From Nostoc sp. 'Lobaria pulmonaria (5183) cyanobiont' (lineage in GTDB: Bacteria; Cyanobacteriota; Cyanobacteriia; Cyanobacteriales; Nostocaceae): 64,000 nucleotides of DNA. A program made the position numbers and the translations under genes. Under the pieces are notes generated by a model. That model ran no database searches and was not told the DNA's origin. It was given only the letters and a program-made list of their open reading frames with translations. Location: positions 1,671,501 to 1,735,500 of the forward strand of contig NZ_CP026692.1 in the NCBI RefSeq assembly GCF_002949795.1, given 5' to 3'. Of the stretch, positions 45,023 to 54,592 are shown piece by piece. How positions within the stretch are numbered: the first letter of the stretch is position 1; each line of letters begins with the position of its first letter.

Positions 45023-45497
45023 TATTAGGTTCTCAGAAAGATTAATTTTTGAGAGCGATCGCATATTTAGCACTTGAAATACATATAATATTCCTTTCAG
45101 CAAGTCTATAGCCACCTCAGTTTTTATAAAAAACCATGATGTCATGCTATATCCTTACTATTCCTCAACCTAGTTTCAATTGAATTACTAAGGATAAGAT
45201 CAGGTTCAGCAGCAAATCTAAAAGGCGATGTCCTGAACATTTGCAGATATTACCGCAGACACTGATTATGTTGCGGCGGCTAAAATACTTAAGTATGAGT
45301 AGTATGATCAAACTACCCAGGTTAAAATTGTCTATTTGGTAACACAAGACCATCAGAAAATTGTAGAAAAGTGTATTTCCTTGGCTCGATAGTGGTGTTA
45401 ACCTCAATTTAAAGGATGTTATCAGCCTTTATCTGCTAGAGTTTCTGACTTTCAGCAAATTAGATAATTTATCAATAACAAAATCGCTAGGAGTGCG
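45023..45497. other. 475-base gap with a possible further gene remnant
   Basis: No intact gene is visible. On the plus strand near 45238-45405 one frame reads FADITADTDYVAAAKILKYE, then after a stop YDQTTQVKIVYLVTQDHQKI, which looks like decayed coding DNA of unknown family. The promoter of the kinase gene at 45498 should lie at the right end; a GGAG stands four bases before its ATG. Confidence 0.35.
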
Positions 45498-46748
45498 ATG
45501 ATGATGTCACAGTCCCCTATGACAAGGCCAGAAATAGCTGCTGGAACTCTAATCGATAACCGCTATATTATCCAAAAACTTCTAGGACAGGGAGGATTGG
45601 GACGAACTTACTTAGCATTTGACACTCGTCGGTTTAATGAAGCCTGTGTTCTCAAAGAATTTGCACCCATTGGCACAGGCGAAAGTGGACTGGAACAATA
45701 TCGTAACTTATTTAAAAGAGAAGCAAAAATTCTTCATCAATTGCAGCATCCTCAAATTCCCAAGTTTTTGGCTTGTTTTGAAGGAGATGGTCGGCTATTC
45801 CTAGTACAAGAGTATGTTGACGGTAAAACATATTCAAGACTGCTAGGAGAACTTCAACGTCAAGGAAGAAATTTTTCTGAAGACGAAGTTATACAGTGGC
45901 TAAAGAATCTGCTGCCTGTTTTGGAATATGTCCACCAGCACAACATCATCCATCGAGATATTTCTCCTGACAACATCATGTTACCAGATGGCAAGGATTT
46001 GCCAGTGCTGATTGACTTCGGGGTAGGCAAGCAAATTGCTGATATTAACGAGGGTAGAAATTCTAACCACCAGGTAACATTTGTTGGCAAAATGTCCCTT
46101 GTCGGCAAAGTGGGATATGCCCCCCGCGAACAGATTAGTTTGGGTTTATGTTCTCCCTCTAGTGACCTTTATGCTTTAGGTGTAACTGCTATTGTATTAC
46201 TCACAGCTAGAGATCCATCTTTACTAATGGATCAATACTCACTTGAATGGAACTGGCGTGATTATACCTATGTTACTGATGGGTTTGCTCAAGTACTTGA
46301 TTGCATGTTGGAAGATAGGCCTAATAAACGATACCAAACAGCCAGCGAAGTTCTCAGAGATTTAGAGTATATTGGAGAACCAGAAGTGGCAATGCCTTCT
46401 GCAATCATGGTTGATGATTTACCGACTACAGTATTTAACCCTAAATTTCAGGCTATGTCGGCCCAATCGCAGTCATATAATCAACCTGAAGAAACAATTT
46501 TTAATTCACCTACTAGTCCAGAAACTGGGCAAAGAATCGAACAACAACAATCTTCACTCCAACCAGCATTTATTAAACATTGTCAGCAAGAATTAGCCTA
46601 CCACATCGGCCCAATGGCAAATCTGATTATAGAAGAAATACTAGCTCACAATCCTTATATTTCGGCTGACCAATTTATTGAACTTGTAACCAAGGAAATT
46701 CCTAACTTTCAAGCAGCTTTTGAATTCAAAAAAAGTTTATTTTCATAA
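45498..46748 (+). CDS. Ser/Thr protein kinase with C-terminal extension
   Basis: A 416-residue soluble kinase. The N-lobe has the glycine loop LLGQGGLGRTY and Lys53 (CVLKEF); the catalytic loop is HRDISPDN (Asp154), with DFG at 173-175. The activation segment GKVGYAPREQ and the usual C-lobe follow to about residue 295. A linker rich in Ser/Gln leads to a C-terminal domain of about 70 residues (FIKHCQQELAYHIGPMANLI) that I know only from other cyanobacterial kinases and cyclase-associated proteins. Three ATG codons in a row begin the gene. The substrate is unknown. Confidence 0.9.
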   Translation: MMMSQSPMTRPEIAAGTLIDNRYIIQKLLGQGGLGRTYLAFDTRRFNEACVLKEFAPIGTGESGLEQYRNLFKREAKILHQLQHPQIPKFLACFEGDGRLFLVQEYVDGKTYSRLLGELQRQGRNFSEDEVIQWLKNLLPVLEYVHQHNIIHRDISPDNIMLPDGKDLPVLIDFGVGKQIADINEGRNSNHQVTFVGKMSLVGKVGYAPREQISLGLCSPSSDLYALGVTAIVLLTARDPSLLMDQYSLEWNWRDYTYVTDGFAQVLDCMLEDRPNKRYQTASEVLRDLEYIGEPEVAMPSAIMVDDLPTTVFNPKFQAMSAQSQSYNQPEETIFNSPTSPETGQRIEQQQSSLQPAFIKHCQQELAYHIGPMANLIIEEILAHNPYISADQFIELVTKEIPNFQAAFEFKKSLFS

Positions 46749-47046
46749 AGATTTAGACATGATGAATTGAGGAATAATTTTTCATCTCTTAACTAATTCT
46801 GTGGGTTTAAGTCAAGAGAGCTAATATAAAGTAACAAGGTTTTTTGGCAGGATTTAAATACCCCTTACAAATATTAATCAAATATTAATAACGTTAGGAT
46901 TGCGCAAAGCGAGTCTATATACTTCTATCGAGAAGTAAGCTACACGCAAAGTCTTGTACAGAGGGTTATTACGCTAGCATAGCGGTAGCGAGCCTGCGTA
47001 TCCCTGCGGGGAAGCAAGCTACGCGCAGCGTCTTGAGAGAGCCTCA
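46749..47046. repeat. GC-rich interspersed repeats between kinase and DUF3365 genes
   Basis: Two related segments, GAAGTAAGCTACACGCAAAG (about 46932) and GAAGCAAGCTACGCGCAGCG (about 47011), lie about 80 bases apart in the same orientation. They belong to a family also seen near 12530 (GCGCAGCGTCT). The two flanking genes converge here. Confidence 0.65.
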
Positions 47047-47967
47047 TTACGAATTATTATAATCGCCTGTACCTCCTTGAGTACGTTTGATTCTTTTCAT
47101 CGCCATTTCTAAACTTAACTGCATCCGTTTAAAGGCTCTAGCTAAATTACCGATTTCATCATTAGACATCTGCTCAAATTCAACTTCCATGTGTCCCGTA
47201 CTAACTTCTTCGGCTATGCGAGTCATGCGTTTGAGAGGCCTTACAACTTGTCGATTCAAGAACAAGTTAACTAACAGGATAGTCGCTATAAATATAGCTG
47301 ATACAATCAAGATAATTAGTAAGGAAGACTGATTTGCTTTGCTGATGACATTTTTGGCAGGTACTGATATAATCTGAGCGCCAACAATTTCATTAAGCTT
47401 CCACCCAAATCCATTAGCAGCACCATAAAGACTAATCATGCTTTGAGGTGCAGCTTCAGGTACACTATGACAGACCAGACAGCTTTGTTCAGAAATTGCT
47501 AAGGGACGAGCAATATAAAAGATATCCCCACCAGGAATTGAGCGAAATCCACTAACTTCTTTAAGGTCTGATTTATTTCTGAACTGTTCTACAATTTCTG
47601 TCTCAAAACCGTCAGCCTTATCCCGAAGATTTGTGGGATTGAGAGTTGCTTCTTTATAAAAGAAATCACGGTAGTCTGTTGTTTTCCGTAAAATTTCAAA
47701 CACCTCTCTTGCTGAGTATCCAGGCACAGTTTGCGGCAAAAATTCAGTAGCCAATTTATCAACTAGCTCTGGATTCACTTGATCGCTGGTATATTTACGA
47801 ACAGAACTCATTGTTTGGATGAGCATAAGACCAGTTGAGCTAATATCTTGTTTAGCATTCTCCCTGAGTAGAGAAGAAAGAGTAAATCCACTCAAGCTCA
47901 GACCAAATGTCAAAATTACCAATAGCAAAATTGTAAATTTTTGTTTCAAATTGAGATTTTTTAGCAT
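47047..47967 (-). CDS. DUF3365-HAMP membrane sensor with a heme c motif
   Basis: A 306-residue sensor. A membrane helix (about 11-33) is followed by an extracytoplasmic DUF3365 (Tll0287-like) domain containing C163-L-V-C166-H167, a covalent heme c attachment motif. A second membrane helix (about 214-238) leads to a HAMP domain (about 235-290) at the C-terminus. There is no kinase or methyl-accepting domain, so output must go through a partner. It lies between two Ser/Thr kinase genes, both on the other strand; a functional link is inference. Redox or gas sensing is suggested for this domain family. Confidence 0.87.
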   Translation of the reverse strand: MLKNLNLKQKFTILLLVILTFGLSLSGFTLSSLLRENAKQDISSTGLMLIQTMSSVRKYTSDQVNPELVDKLATEFLPQTVPGYSAREVFEILRKTTDYRDFFYKEATLNPTNLRDKADGFETEIVEQFRNKSDLKEVSGFRSIPGGDIFYIARPLAISEQSCLVCHSVPEAAPQSMISLYGAANGFGWKLNEIVGAQIISVPAKNVISKANQSSLLIILIVSAIFIATILLVNLFLNRQVVRPLKRMTRIAEEVSTGHMEVEFEQMSNDEIGNLARAFKRMQLSLEMAMKRIKRTQGGTGDYNNS

Positions 47968-48261
47968 AATTTTAGATTACCTACAAGTCAAATTATTAGG
48001 AATAAATATGTCTAAAGTTACTGTTTACTCTAACATGAGCAATCAACTTTCATCTTTTCGTATAAAGGCATAGTTTAGGCAAAACTATGAAGCTATATCC
48101 AACTTTATACTATTAGTAATTATTGAGGTTAATGAAAATGTTATCTAAGTAAGTTAGTTCTAAAAAGCTACAACAGCAATTTAAATGGAATTCCCAAAAA
48201 TTCGTGTTGACTGTTCTGATACTGAGCCAAAATAAATACCAGCAATTGTCAAATATTACTA
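47968..48261. promoter_or_regulatory. Divergent region before DUF3365 and the kinase-WD40 gene
   Basis: About 290 AT-rich bases without a gene. The segment 48226-48261 (GCCAAAATAAATACC onward) recurs at 44316-44352, where it precedes a broken copy of the kinase start, so it was copied together with the gene. No promoter motif is clear. Confidence 0.4.
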
Positions 48262-50151
48262 ATGGTGTGGAATGCAGGAAAGTCTTTATTCGGGGGACGC
48301 TACATTATTGAAAGCCAACTAGGTGAAGGCGGAATTGGCATTACTTATCTTGCCAGAAATCAACGAAATCAACAGCGAGTGATTAAAACCCTCAAAGAAG
48401 AAATCCTGAATCACCCCGCCTGGATACTCCACCGAAACAAGTTACGGCAAGACTTTCGTGATGAAGCAGTTCGGCTGGCTGTGTGCCACCATCCTCATAT
48501 AGTACAGATAGAAACTATCTTCGATGAGGGGAATTTGCCCTGCATGGTGATGGATTACATCGAAGGGGAAGACTTAGCACAGCGCTTGAGGCGAATAGGA
48601 GTGCTATCAGAAGCAGAAGCGGTACTTTACATCCGGCAAATTGGCGATGCTTTGACCCTAATCCATTCTAAAGGACTGTTGCATCGGGATCTCAAACCAC
48701 GCAACATCATGATCCGCATTGATAAATTAGAAGCAGTGCTGATAGACTTTGGCATCGCTAGAGAATTTGTTCCTAATATGATCCAAAGGCATACAGTGTA
48801 TCGTACTCCTGGTTTTGCCCCACCTGAACAGTATGAATCAGAGGCGCCGCGAGGAGAATACATTGATATTTACGCCCTAGCCGCTACTTTGTATAATTTG
48901 CTTACCGCAGTTGTACCAACTAGTGCAGATGATAGACGTCACAATATTAATTTAGAACCACCACAATATTTTAATCCCAACATCAGCAACAGGGTAAATC
49001 AAGCTATTATGTGCGGCATGGATCTGGAGTCAACATATCGTCCCCAGTCTGTGCAAGAGTGGTTGGATTTATTGGGTTCTCAGACAGGGGAATATGTAAC
49101 AAAAATCTCATCTACTTTAGTGATAACCCCTAAGCTGCAACTACCTGTACCTATTGTATTAGATCGGCAGAACTGGAAATGCGTGCAGACCCTCAAAGGT
49201 CATTCTAGTATGGTTCATGCGATCGCCATTAGCCCAGACGGGCAGTTTATTGCTAGTGGCAGTAACGACAAGACCATCAAACTTTGGCAAGTGGGCACTG
49301 GCAAGTTAGTGCGTCAACTGGGTCGTTGGTCTTCTAGTCATTCTAGTATGGTTCATTCCGTCGCCTTTAGCCCAATCTCTTCAAACCTTTCTTATCAAGG
49401 CGAGTCAGGCAAATCTGCGGGAGTTGCAGACCTGAACCGGGGAATCTTAGCTAGTGGGAGTTGGGATAATACAATCAAATTGTGGGATGTGAACACAGGT
49501 AAAGAAATTCGTACTCTCACTGGTCATGCTAATTGGGTGAATTCCGTTGCTTTTAGTCCAGATGGTAAGTTTCTGGCTAGTGGCAGTGCTGACTGTACAA
49601 TTAAACTGTGGCAGGTACAAACAGGCATAGAAATCCAAACTTTCACAGGTCATTCTGACCCAGTTTCGTCAGTCGCTTACTCTCCGAGAACGCCTACAAC
49701 TAATAGCCAAGAGAGACAGCTAGTGGCTAGTGGCAGCAATGATTACACGATTAAACTCTGGCAAATATACACAGGCAGAAATATTTACACACTCACAGGT
49801 CATTCCTTCTTTGTCAACTGTATTGCCTTCAGCAAAAATGGCGAAATTCTCGCCAGTGGTAGTGGTGATAACACAATTAAACTGTGGCATATAAATACAG
49901 GCAAAGAAATTCGTACTCTCATTGGTCATTCTGATTCAGTTTGGTCAGTCGCCTTTAGCCAGGATGGACAATTTCTCGCTAGTGGCAGTTGGGACAACAC
50001 TATCAAGCTGTGGCATATACACAGTGGTAGAGAAATCAGCACACTTACAGGGCATTCCAACTATGTTAGATGTGTTGCCTTCAGTCTCGATGGCCAAACC
50101 CTAGTTAGCGGTAGTGATGACGACACTATTAAAATTTGGCGAAGGGGGTAG
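48262..50151 (+). CDS. Ser/Thr protein kinase with seven WD40 repeats
   Basis: A 629-residue protein: an N-terminal kinase (about 12-275; Lys42 in [14 protein letters not shown] with Asp143, DFG 162-164) and seven C-terminal WD40 repeats (about 308-629) of the form L-x-G-H...SGS.D.TIK(L/I)W. The repeats should close into a single propeller that binds partners and could place the kinase on a target. Two blades carry insertions of about 15-20 residues. Such kinase-WD40 proteins are typical of filamentous cyanobacteria; the substrate is unknown. A broken duplicate of its 5' end lies at 44316. Confidence 0.92.
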   Translation: MVWNAGKSLFGGRYIIESQLGEGGIGITYLARNQRNQQRVIKTLKEEILNHPAWILHRNKLRQDFRDEAVRLAVCHHPHIVQIETIFDEGNLPCMVMDYIEGEDLAQRLRRIGVLSEAEAVLYIRQIGDALTLIHSKGLLHRDLKPRNIMIRIDKLEAVLIDFGIAREFVPNMIQRHTVYRTPGFAPPEQYESEAPRGEYIDIYALAATLYNLLTAVVPTSADDRRHNINLEPPQYFNPNISNRVNQAIMCGMDLESTYRPQSVQEWLDLLGSQTGEYVTKISSTLVITPKLQLPVPIVLDRQNWKCVQTLKGHSSMVHAIAISPDGQFIASGSNDKTIKLWQVGTGKLVRQLGRWSSSHSSMVHSVAFSPISSNLSYQGESGKSAGVADLNRGILASGSWDNTIKLWDVNTGKEIRTLTGHANWVNSVAFSPDGKFLASGSADCTIKLWQVQTGIEIQTFTGHSDPVSSVAYSPRTPTTNSQERQLVASGSNDYTIKLWQIYTGRNIYTLTGHSFFVNCIAFSKNGEILASGSGDNTIKLWHINTGKEIRTLIGHSDSVWSVAFSQDGQFLASGSWDNTIKLWHIHSGREISTLTGHSNYVRCVAFSLDGQTLVSGSDDDTIKIWRRG

Positions 50152-50263
50152 TAAATAATTTGTAATTCGTAATTTCCCTATAAATCTACAGATAGAACTG
50201 CGATCGCCCCAAATTTGTGACAATAATGACGGCAACCGTTATTTTTGAACAATAAAAAATTAT

Positions 50264-51157
50264 ATGGGCTTTGGTATTGGTGATTTATTCTGGATTTTCC
50301 TCCTTCTGACTTCTTTGCAACCCCTTTGGCAAAAACGTCAAATAGAATATCGGCGCTTGCGTGCTTTACAACAATTCCAGCAGGAACGCAAAAGTCGGGT
50401 GATTTTACTGATTCACCGCCAAGAGTCCATTAGCTTTTTGGGAATTCCCATATCTCGCTACATTACTATTGAAGACTCAGAACAAATACTACGAGCAATT
50501 CGCCTCACACCCCCAGATGTACCGATTGACTTAATTTTGCACACTCCTGGTGGTTTGGTTTTGGCTACAGAACAAATTGCCAGAGCATTAATTCGCCACC
50601 AAGCAAAAGTCACAGTTTTTGTACCTCACTATGCCATGAGTGGCGGTACAATGCTTGCGATCGCCTCTGATGAAATTATTATGGATGCTAATGCTGTCTT
50701 AGGGCCAGTTGATCCCCAATTGGGTAATTACCCCGCAGCCAGTATCCTGAAAGTGGTTGAAGATAAACCCATCAGTGAGATTGATGACCAAACCCTAATT
50801 ATGGCCGACCTATCACGGAAAGCAATTCAGCAGGTACAGCGGTTTGTACGAACTTTGCTAAAAGACAGTATACCTAAACAAAAAGTTCTGCCAGAAAATA
50901 TCGAACCGATTATCGAAGCTTTGACAACTGGGCGCGTCACCCACGACTATCCCATCACTATTGAAGAAGCAACAGAAATGGGGCTGCCCGTAACCGTCGG
51001 ACTGCCCCATTCTATTTATGATCTCATGGATCTGTACCCACAGCCACAAGGAGGGCGACCCAGCGTGCAGTACATTCCGATGCCTTACAATGATCCCCGT
51101 CCAATTCTACCTACACCCAAAGGCAGACCCTTAGAAGAACCAAATCAGATGACTTGA
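50264..51157 (+). CDS. ClpP-fold serine proteinase, SDH family, membrane-anchored
   Basis: A 297-residue protein with an N-terminal hydrophobic segment (about 5-22) and a crotonase/ClpP-like domain: DLILHTPGG (oxyanion region), the nucleophile block HYAMSGGTMLAIASDEI, and DANAVLGPVDPQLG. This matches the serine dehydrogenase proteinase (SDH/SppA-like) family; Ser in AMSGG is the likely nucleophile. It ends with a proline-rich tail. Its role may be membrane protein or signal peptide degradation, inferred from the family. It converges with the next gene, 31 bases apart. Confidence 0.85.
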   Translation: MGFGIGDLFWIFLLLTSLQPLWQKRQIEYRRLRALQQFQQERKSRVILLIHRQESISFLGIPISRYITIEDSEQILRAIRLTPPDVPIDLILHTPGGLVLATEQIARALIRHQAKVTVFVPHYAMSGGTMLAIASDEIIMDANAVLGPVDPQLGNYPAASILKVVEDKPISEIDDQTLIMADLSRKAIQQVQRFVRTLLKDSIPKQKVLPENIEPIIEALTTGRVTHDYPITIEEATEMGLPVTVGLPHSIYDLMDLYPQPQGGRPSVQYIPMPYNDPRPILPTPKGRPLEEPNQMT

Positions 51158-51188
51158 GGGGCTTTGGCGTAAAAGTTTTTTGTGGCGA

Positions 51189-51914
51189 CTAGGGTGTAGC
51201 TGTCGGTGTAGCTGTTGGTGTAGCCATCGGTGTAGACATCGGTGTCTCTGTTGGTGTAGCCATCGGTGTAGACATTGGTGTAGCCATCGGTGTAGACATT
51301 GGTGTAGCCATCGGTGTAGACATTGGTGTAGACATCGGTGTAGACATTGGTGTAGACATCGGTGTAGACATCGGTTTCGCTGTTGGTTTTGCTGTTGGTT
51401 TTGCTGTTGGTTTCGCTGTTGGTTTCGCTGTTGGCTGACTGAAGACTGTCTTTGCTTCTTCATTCAGCTTTTGGCGGAGTGCTAAATTAGCAATTCCAGT
51501 TTCTTGCAACTGATATTTCTTCTGATACTCCTTCACCACTTCTTCCGTGCGGGAACCATAAAAATGATCGCGCGGCAGGGGAGGATTTGGCCTCACTACT
51601 GCATTCAAATTTCTGTGCAGAATTTGAACAATGTTAGCAGCAAAATCTTGGGTTTTTGGCCCTGCTATACCATCAACTGGTTTTAGCTTGTAACCAGTCT
51701 GAAATTCTCGAATTGCCTTTTTAGTTTCCTGGTCCGTCAAAGCAGTATTTGTTACCTTGACGTTATAGCCTAATCCCCGCAATACCTCACGGAATTGCTG
51801 GGGTGTATAACTTTTTTGAGGGGCTGCAAAACCTGTGTCTGCAATTACCAAACTAGCAGTCATCAGGCAAGTAACAGCAAAGGTTGCGCTTGATTTTCCA
51901 AACCCACACCACAT
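51189..51914 (-). CDS. Exported peptidoglycan-binding-like protein with tetrapeptide tail
   Basis: A 241-residue exported protein. A signal peptide (about 1-30, ending GFAA) is followed by a PG_binding_1-like domain (QFREVLRGLGYNVKVTNTAL, TKKAIREFQTGYKLKPVDGIAGPKT) and a related second segment (EEVVKEYQKKYQLQETGIAN). The last 80 residues are 20 tetrapeptides ending in Pro: five TAKP, then MSTP, MATP, TETP and TATP. The tail could span the wall or serve as a flexible spacer. AAGGAG lies ahead of the ATG. No catalytic domain is present. Confidence 0.82.
   Translation of the reverse strand: MWCGFGKSSATFAVTCLMTASLVIADTGFAAPQKSYTPQQFREVLRGLGYNVKVTNTALTDQETKKAIREFQTGYKLKPVDGIAGPKTQDFAANIVQILHRNLNAVVRPNPPLPRDHFYGSRTEEVVKEYQKKYQLQETGIANLALRQKLNEEAKTVFSQPTAKPTAKPTAKPTAKPTAKPMSTPMSTPMSTPMSTPMSTPMATPMSTPMATPMSTPMATPTETPMSTPMATPTATPTATP
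51192..51431. repeat. Twenty 12-bp coding repeats
   Basis: Units of the type GGTGTAGACATT / GGTGTAGCCATC / GGTTTCGCTGTT (plus-strand reading) occupy 240 bases with no spacers and encode the tetrapeptide tail. The array should be prone to length change by slippage. Confidence 0.9.
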
Positions 51915-52296
51915 ACTTAAAAACTCCTTTGGGTTAAATCAGCAGAATCGTAAACGTTAACAGCTGCATTTTAAGTTTGTTTAATAACTTTTTTCACGAT
52001 TATTTAATGAATTTTGAATAAATTGTGATTTTTTTTTGTTAAATTTAACTAGCTATGTAAAAGGTAAGTTGTGTCATCTATCAAAAGAAGTATCTTCTAT
52101 GAACAGAGATACAGCGGTTATCATTTGAATCGAATACACCCTTTTAACACTAAATTGGAGTAGAAATGCACATCTGTGCCCTCCTACTAGGGTCTACTCG
52201 ACTGGAAATTGCTGTAATTGGTTAAAAGGGTCGAAAATTAATAAATGAAAGAGCTTATGTTTTAAATAGATAAAACAGTATATTTTTTTACAGAAA
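51915..52296. promoter_or_regulatory. Divergent AT-rich region
   Basis: About 380 bases between the starts of the peptidoglycan-binding-like gene and the membrane protein gene. It is strongly AT-rich, with no gene, hairpin or recognisable operator that I can support. Promoters for both genes must lie here. Confidence 0.4.
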
Positions 52297-53745
52297 ATGA
52301 GAAATATAAAATCTTCTAAGCAGCGTAATCTTTGGTTTGAAAAATTTATGGCAATTGCTGCCACCGTAAATTTAAGTTTGGTTTTGTTTGATTTAAGTTA
52401 CGTACCTTGGCGAGATTTCTACTTGCGAAAACTTCCCCAAATTACTAAGATTTATGACCCAATCAAAGGTATTGAAAGTCATCGAGACACAAAAAGTTAT
52501 CTAGAAACAGTAGATGCATTAGAAGAACAAGTTAGGCAAACAGGGTTAGAGTCGCCTCAGGTAAATAACAGGCTAATACAAATAAGTCGTCTTAGCAGCG
52601 AGATGATTGACAGTAACCCGTTTGCGGGAGCGAATAAGAGTGGGACGCTGGAAAAAATCAAACAAAGGATGCGATCGCACATCCGCAAAGAATCTGCAAA
52701 ACAGTCCTTCGCTACTTTTTGGAGTCAGCCACATCTATCACAAAATGGTTGGCTTGAAGAAATTAATTTTTTTAACAAGAGCATTCGCCCTTTGATCGCC
52801 AGTAACTACTACCGCCAAATCGGGGAAAATGGCGATTTTATTGATAAATTCTGGATGATTGACTTACCCTTTGTGATTTTATTTGGTGTAGAAGTGCTGG
52901 GGCGCACCTTCCTTCTCAGACGGCAACATCCTGGTTTAAGCTGGTTAGAAGCACTATTGTGGCGTTGGTACGATTTATTTTTACTACTGCCATTTTGGCG
53001 GGAGTTACGAATCATACCTGTATTAATTCGCCTCGATCAAGCGCAGTTATTGAATCTGCATCCGGTGCGAAAGCAAATTAATCAGGGGATTGTCGCCAAT
53101 TTTGCCGAAGAACTCACAGAAATTGTGGTGGTGAGAGTGATTAATCAGGTTCAGGGTTCAATTCAGCGGGGTGAATTAACTAGCTGGCTCTCGCAAAAAG
53201 AAAATTTACGTCCCTACATAGATATTAATAATGTGAATGAAGTGGAAGCGATCGCAGATATTTTGGTAAAAACAATTGTCTACCGAGTGCTACCCGATAT
53301 CCAACCTGCGATCGTTGCCATTCTGCGCCACAACATCGAAACCGTCTTCCATCAAGTCCCCGTCTACCGCAATCTTCAGAACCTTCCTGGCGTAGGACAA
53401 GCCCAAACCCAGTTAAGCGAACAACTGGCGACCCAAATCACAACTAACCTTTACAAAACTTTAGTGAGCGCTGTTGAAGACCCTGTGGGCGCAAAACTCA
53501 CCAGTCAATTGGTACAAAGCTTCAGTGACGCTTTGGGATCTCAAATAAAAGAAAAACACGTACTTTCAGAAATTCAGAGTTTACTTTTTGACTTCTTAGA
53601 GGAAATCAAACTTAACTATGTCCAGCGTTTGTCCCAAGAAGACATAGACCAAATTATCGAGCAAACCAGGCAGCTACGAACACAAGTATCAGTTCCCGTA
53701 GTCGTGGATAAAGGCACTACTCTCCCAAAAATACGGGAAGGGTAG
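52297..53745 (+). CDS. Conserved cyanobacterial membrane protein of unknown function
   Basis: A 482-residue protein that I recognise only as a conserved cyanobacterial membrane protein. One hydrophobic segment is near residues 17-35, and two more at about 190-206 and 222-235 are linked by basic residues (RTFLLRRQHPGLSW). A basic/hydrophobic stretch (WRELRIIPVLIRL) recalls a voltage-sensor-like helix but is not proof. The second half (about 260-470) is soluble and helical with repeated E/Q-rich helices. It is not clearly part of the rimP operon downstream, since a terminator hairpin lies between them. Confidence 0.7.
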   Translation: MRNIKSSKQRNLWFEKFMAIAATVNLSLVLFDLSYVPWRDFYLRKLPQITKIYDPIKGIESHRDTKSYLETVDALEEQVRQTGLESPQVNNRLIQISRLSSEMIDSNPFAGANKSGTLEKIKQRMRSHIRKESAKQSFATFWSQPHLSQNGWLEEINFFNKSIRPLIASNYYRQIGENGDFIDKFWMIDLPFVILFGVEVLGRTFLLRRQHPGLSWLEALLWRWYDLFLLLPFWRELRIIPVLIRLDQAQLLNLHPVRKQINQGIVANFAEELTEIVVVRVINQVQGSIQRGELTSWLSQKENLRPYIDINNVNEVEAIADILVKTIVYRVLPDIQPAIVAILRHNIETVFHQVPVYRNLQNLPGVGQAQTQLSEQLATQITTNLYKTLVSAVEDPVGAKLTSQLVQSFSDALGSQIKEKHVLSEIQSLLFDFLEEIKLNYVQRLSQEDIDQIIEQTRQLRTQVSVPVVVDKGTTLPKIREG

Positions 53746-53883
53746 GTAAAGCAGGGGAGCAGGGGAAGCATTTCTAACTCTTGACTAATGACTAATGACT
53801 ATCCAAGAAATGCGCTAAACTCGAATTAGGCGAATCATCATTGGTTCGTCACAAGACTTCTTGGAAGATATATTTATCGCAGG

Positions 53884-53908
53884 AAGTGGGTCGAAGCCCA
53901 CTTTTTTT
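53884..53908 (+). terminator. Terminator-like hairpin in the rimP leader
   Basis: AAGTGGG (53884-53890) and CCCACTT (53897-53903) form a stem with loop TCGAAG, followed by a run of seven T. It stands 14 bases before the rimP ATG, so read-through or control at this site would decide expression of the rimP-nusA-infB operon. A similar hairpin before rimP is known in many bacteria (rimP leader). Confidence 0.8.
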
Positions 53909-53921
53909 ATTGAATTCTCTC

Positions 53922-54383
53922 ATGGCTCATCCTTTAGTTCCACAAATTATTGATTTGGCGACACCAGTGGCAGAAGAACTGGGATTAGAAGTGGTTGGCG
54001 TGGTTTTTCACACCAACCAAAGTCCACCAGTTTTGCGGGTAGACATTCGCAATCGTGAGCAAGACACTGGGTTGAACGATTGTGAGAAGATGAGCCGTGC
54101 TTTAGAAGCCTCCTTAGATGCTGCCCAAATCGTTCCAGATACATACGTCTTGGAAGTGTCTAGTCCTGGTATTTCGCGGCAACTGGTAACAGACAGGGAG
54201 TTTATTTCCTTTAAAGGATTTCCTGTCATTATCTCCACAACGCCCCCCTACGACGGACAACAAGAGTGGATTGGTCAGTTGATTCGCCGGGATGAGACAG
54301 CACTTTACTTAAACCAAAAAGGTCGTGTAGTCGAAATTCCCCGCTCTCTAATTACTAAGGTGCAGCTAGACGAGCATCGATAA
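53922..54383 (+). CDS. rimP: Ribosome maturation factor RimP
   Basis: RimP assists maturation of the 30S subunit. The protein has 153 residues from the ATG at 53922 ([13 protein letters not shown]). A longer frame from 53841 would read through the leader hairpin and is rejected. Diagnostic segments are [43 protein letters not shown] and the C-terminal Sm-like domain. It heads the conserved rimP-nusA-ylxR-infB operon. Confidence 0.95.
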   Translation: MAHPLVPQIIDLATPVAEELGLEVVGVVFHTNQSPPVLRVDIRNREQDTGLNDCEKMSRALEASLDAAQIVPDTYVLEVSSPGISRQLVTDREFISFKGFPVIISTTPPYDGQQEWIGQLIRRDETALYLNQKGRVVEIPRSLITKVQLDEHR

Positions 54384-54578
54384 ACAAAGGGCTATGGCTC
54401 AGGAGTTAGAGACTAGAGCACCTTAGCTCAAGGCTAGAGATCAGGAACTAAGGGCTAAAGGTTAGAGGCTAAGGGCTAGAGGTTAGAGATTAGTGTAAAG
54501 CTATTCTCTAATCCCTGGCTCTAATGCGTAGTTTTCAGTCCCTAGTCCCCAGATCCCACTCCCCACTCCCTAATTTTT
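54384..54578. repeat. Degenerate heptad-type repeats between rimP and nusA
   Basis: AGGCTAGAG, AGGGCTAAAGGTTAGAGG and similar units fill about 54405-54500, followed by CTAATCCCTGGCTC and CCCACTCCCCACTCCC motifs. No gene is present. Confidence 0.7.
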
Positions 54579-54592
54579 AAAGGAGATTGCTT

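Noticed and set aside
45165..45407. Minus-strand 80-codon frame
   Set aside because: It has no family resemblance or ribosome site, and the plus strand of the same DNA looks like decayed coding sequence instead.
51180..51485. Plus-strand Cys/Arg-rich frame over the tetrapeptide repeats
   Set aside because: It is the complement of a low-complexity coding repeat and has no ribosome site or family; the minus-strand gene has a signal peptide and known domain.
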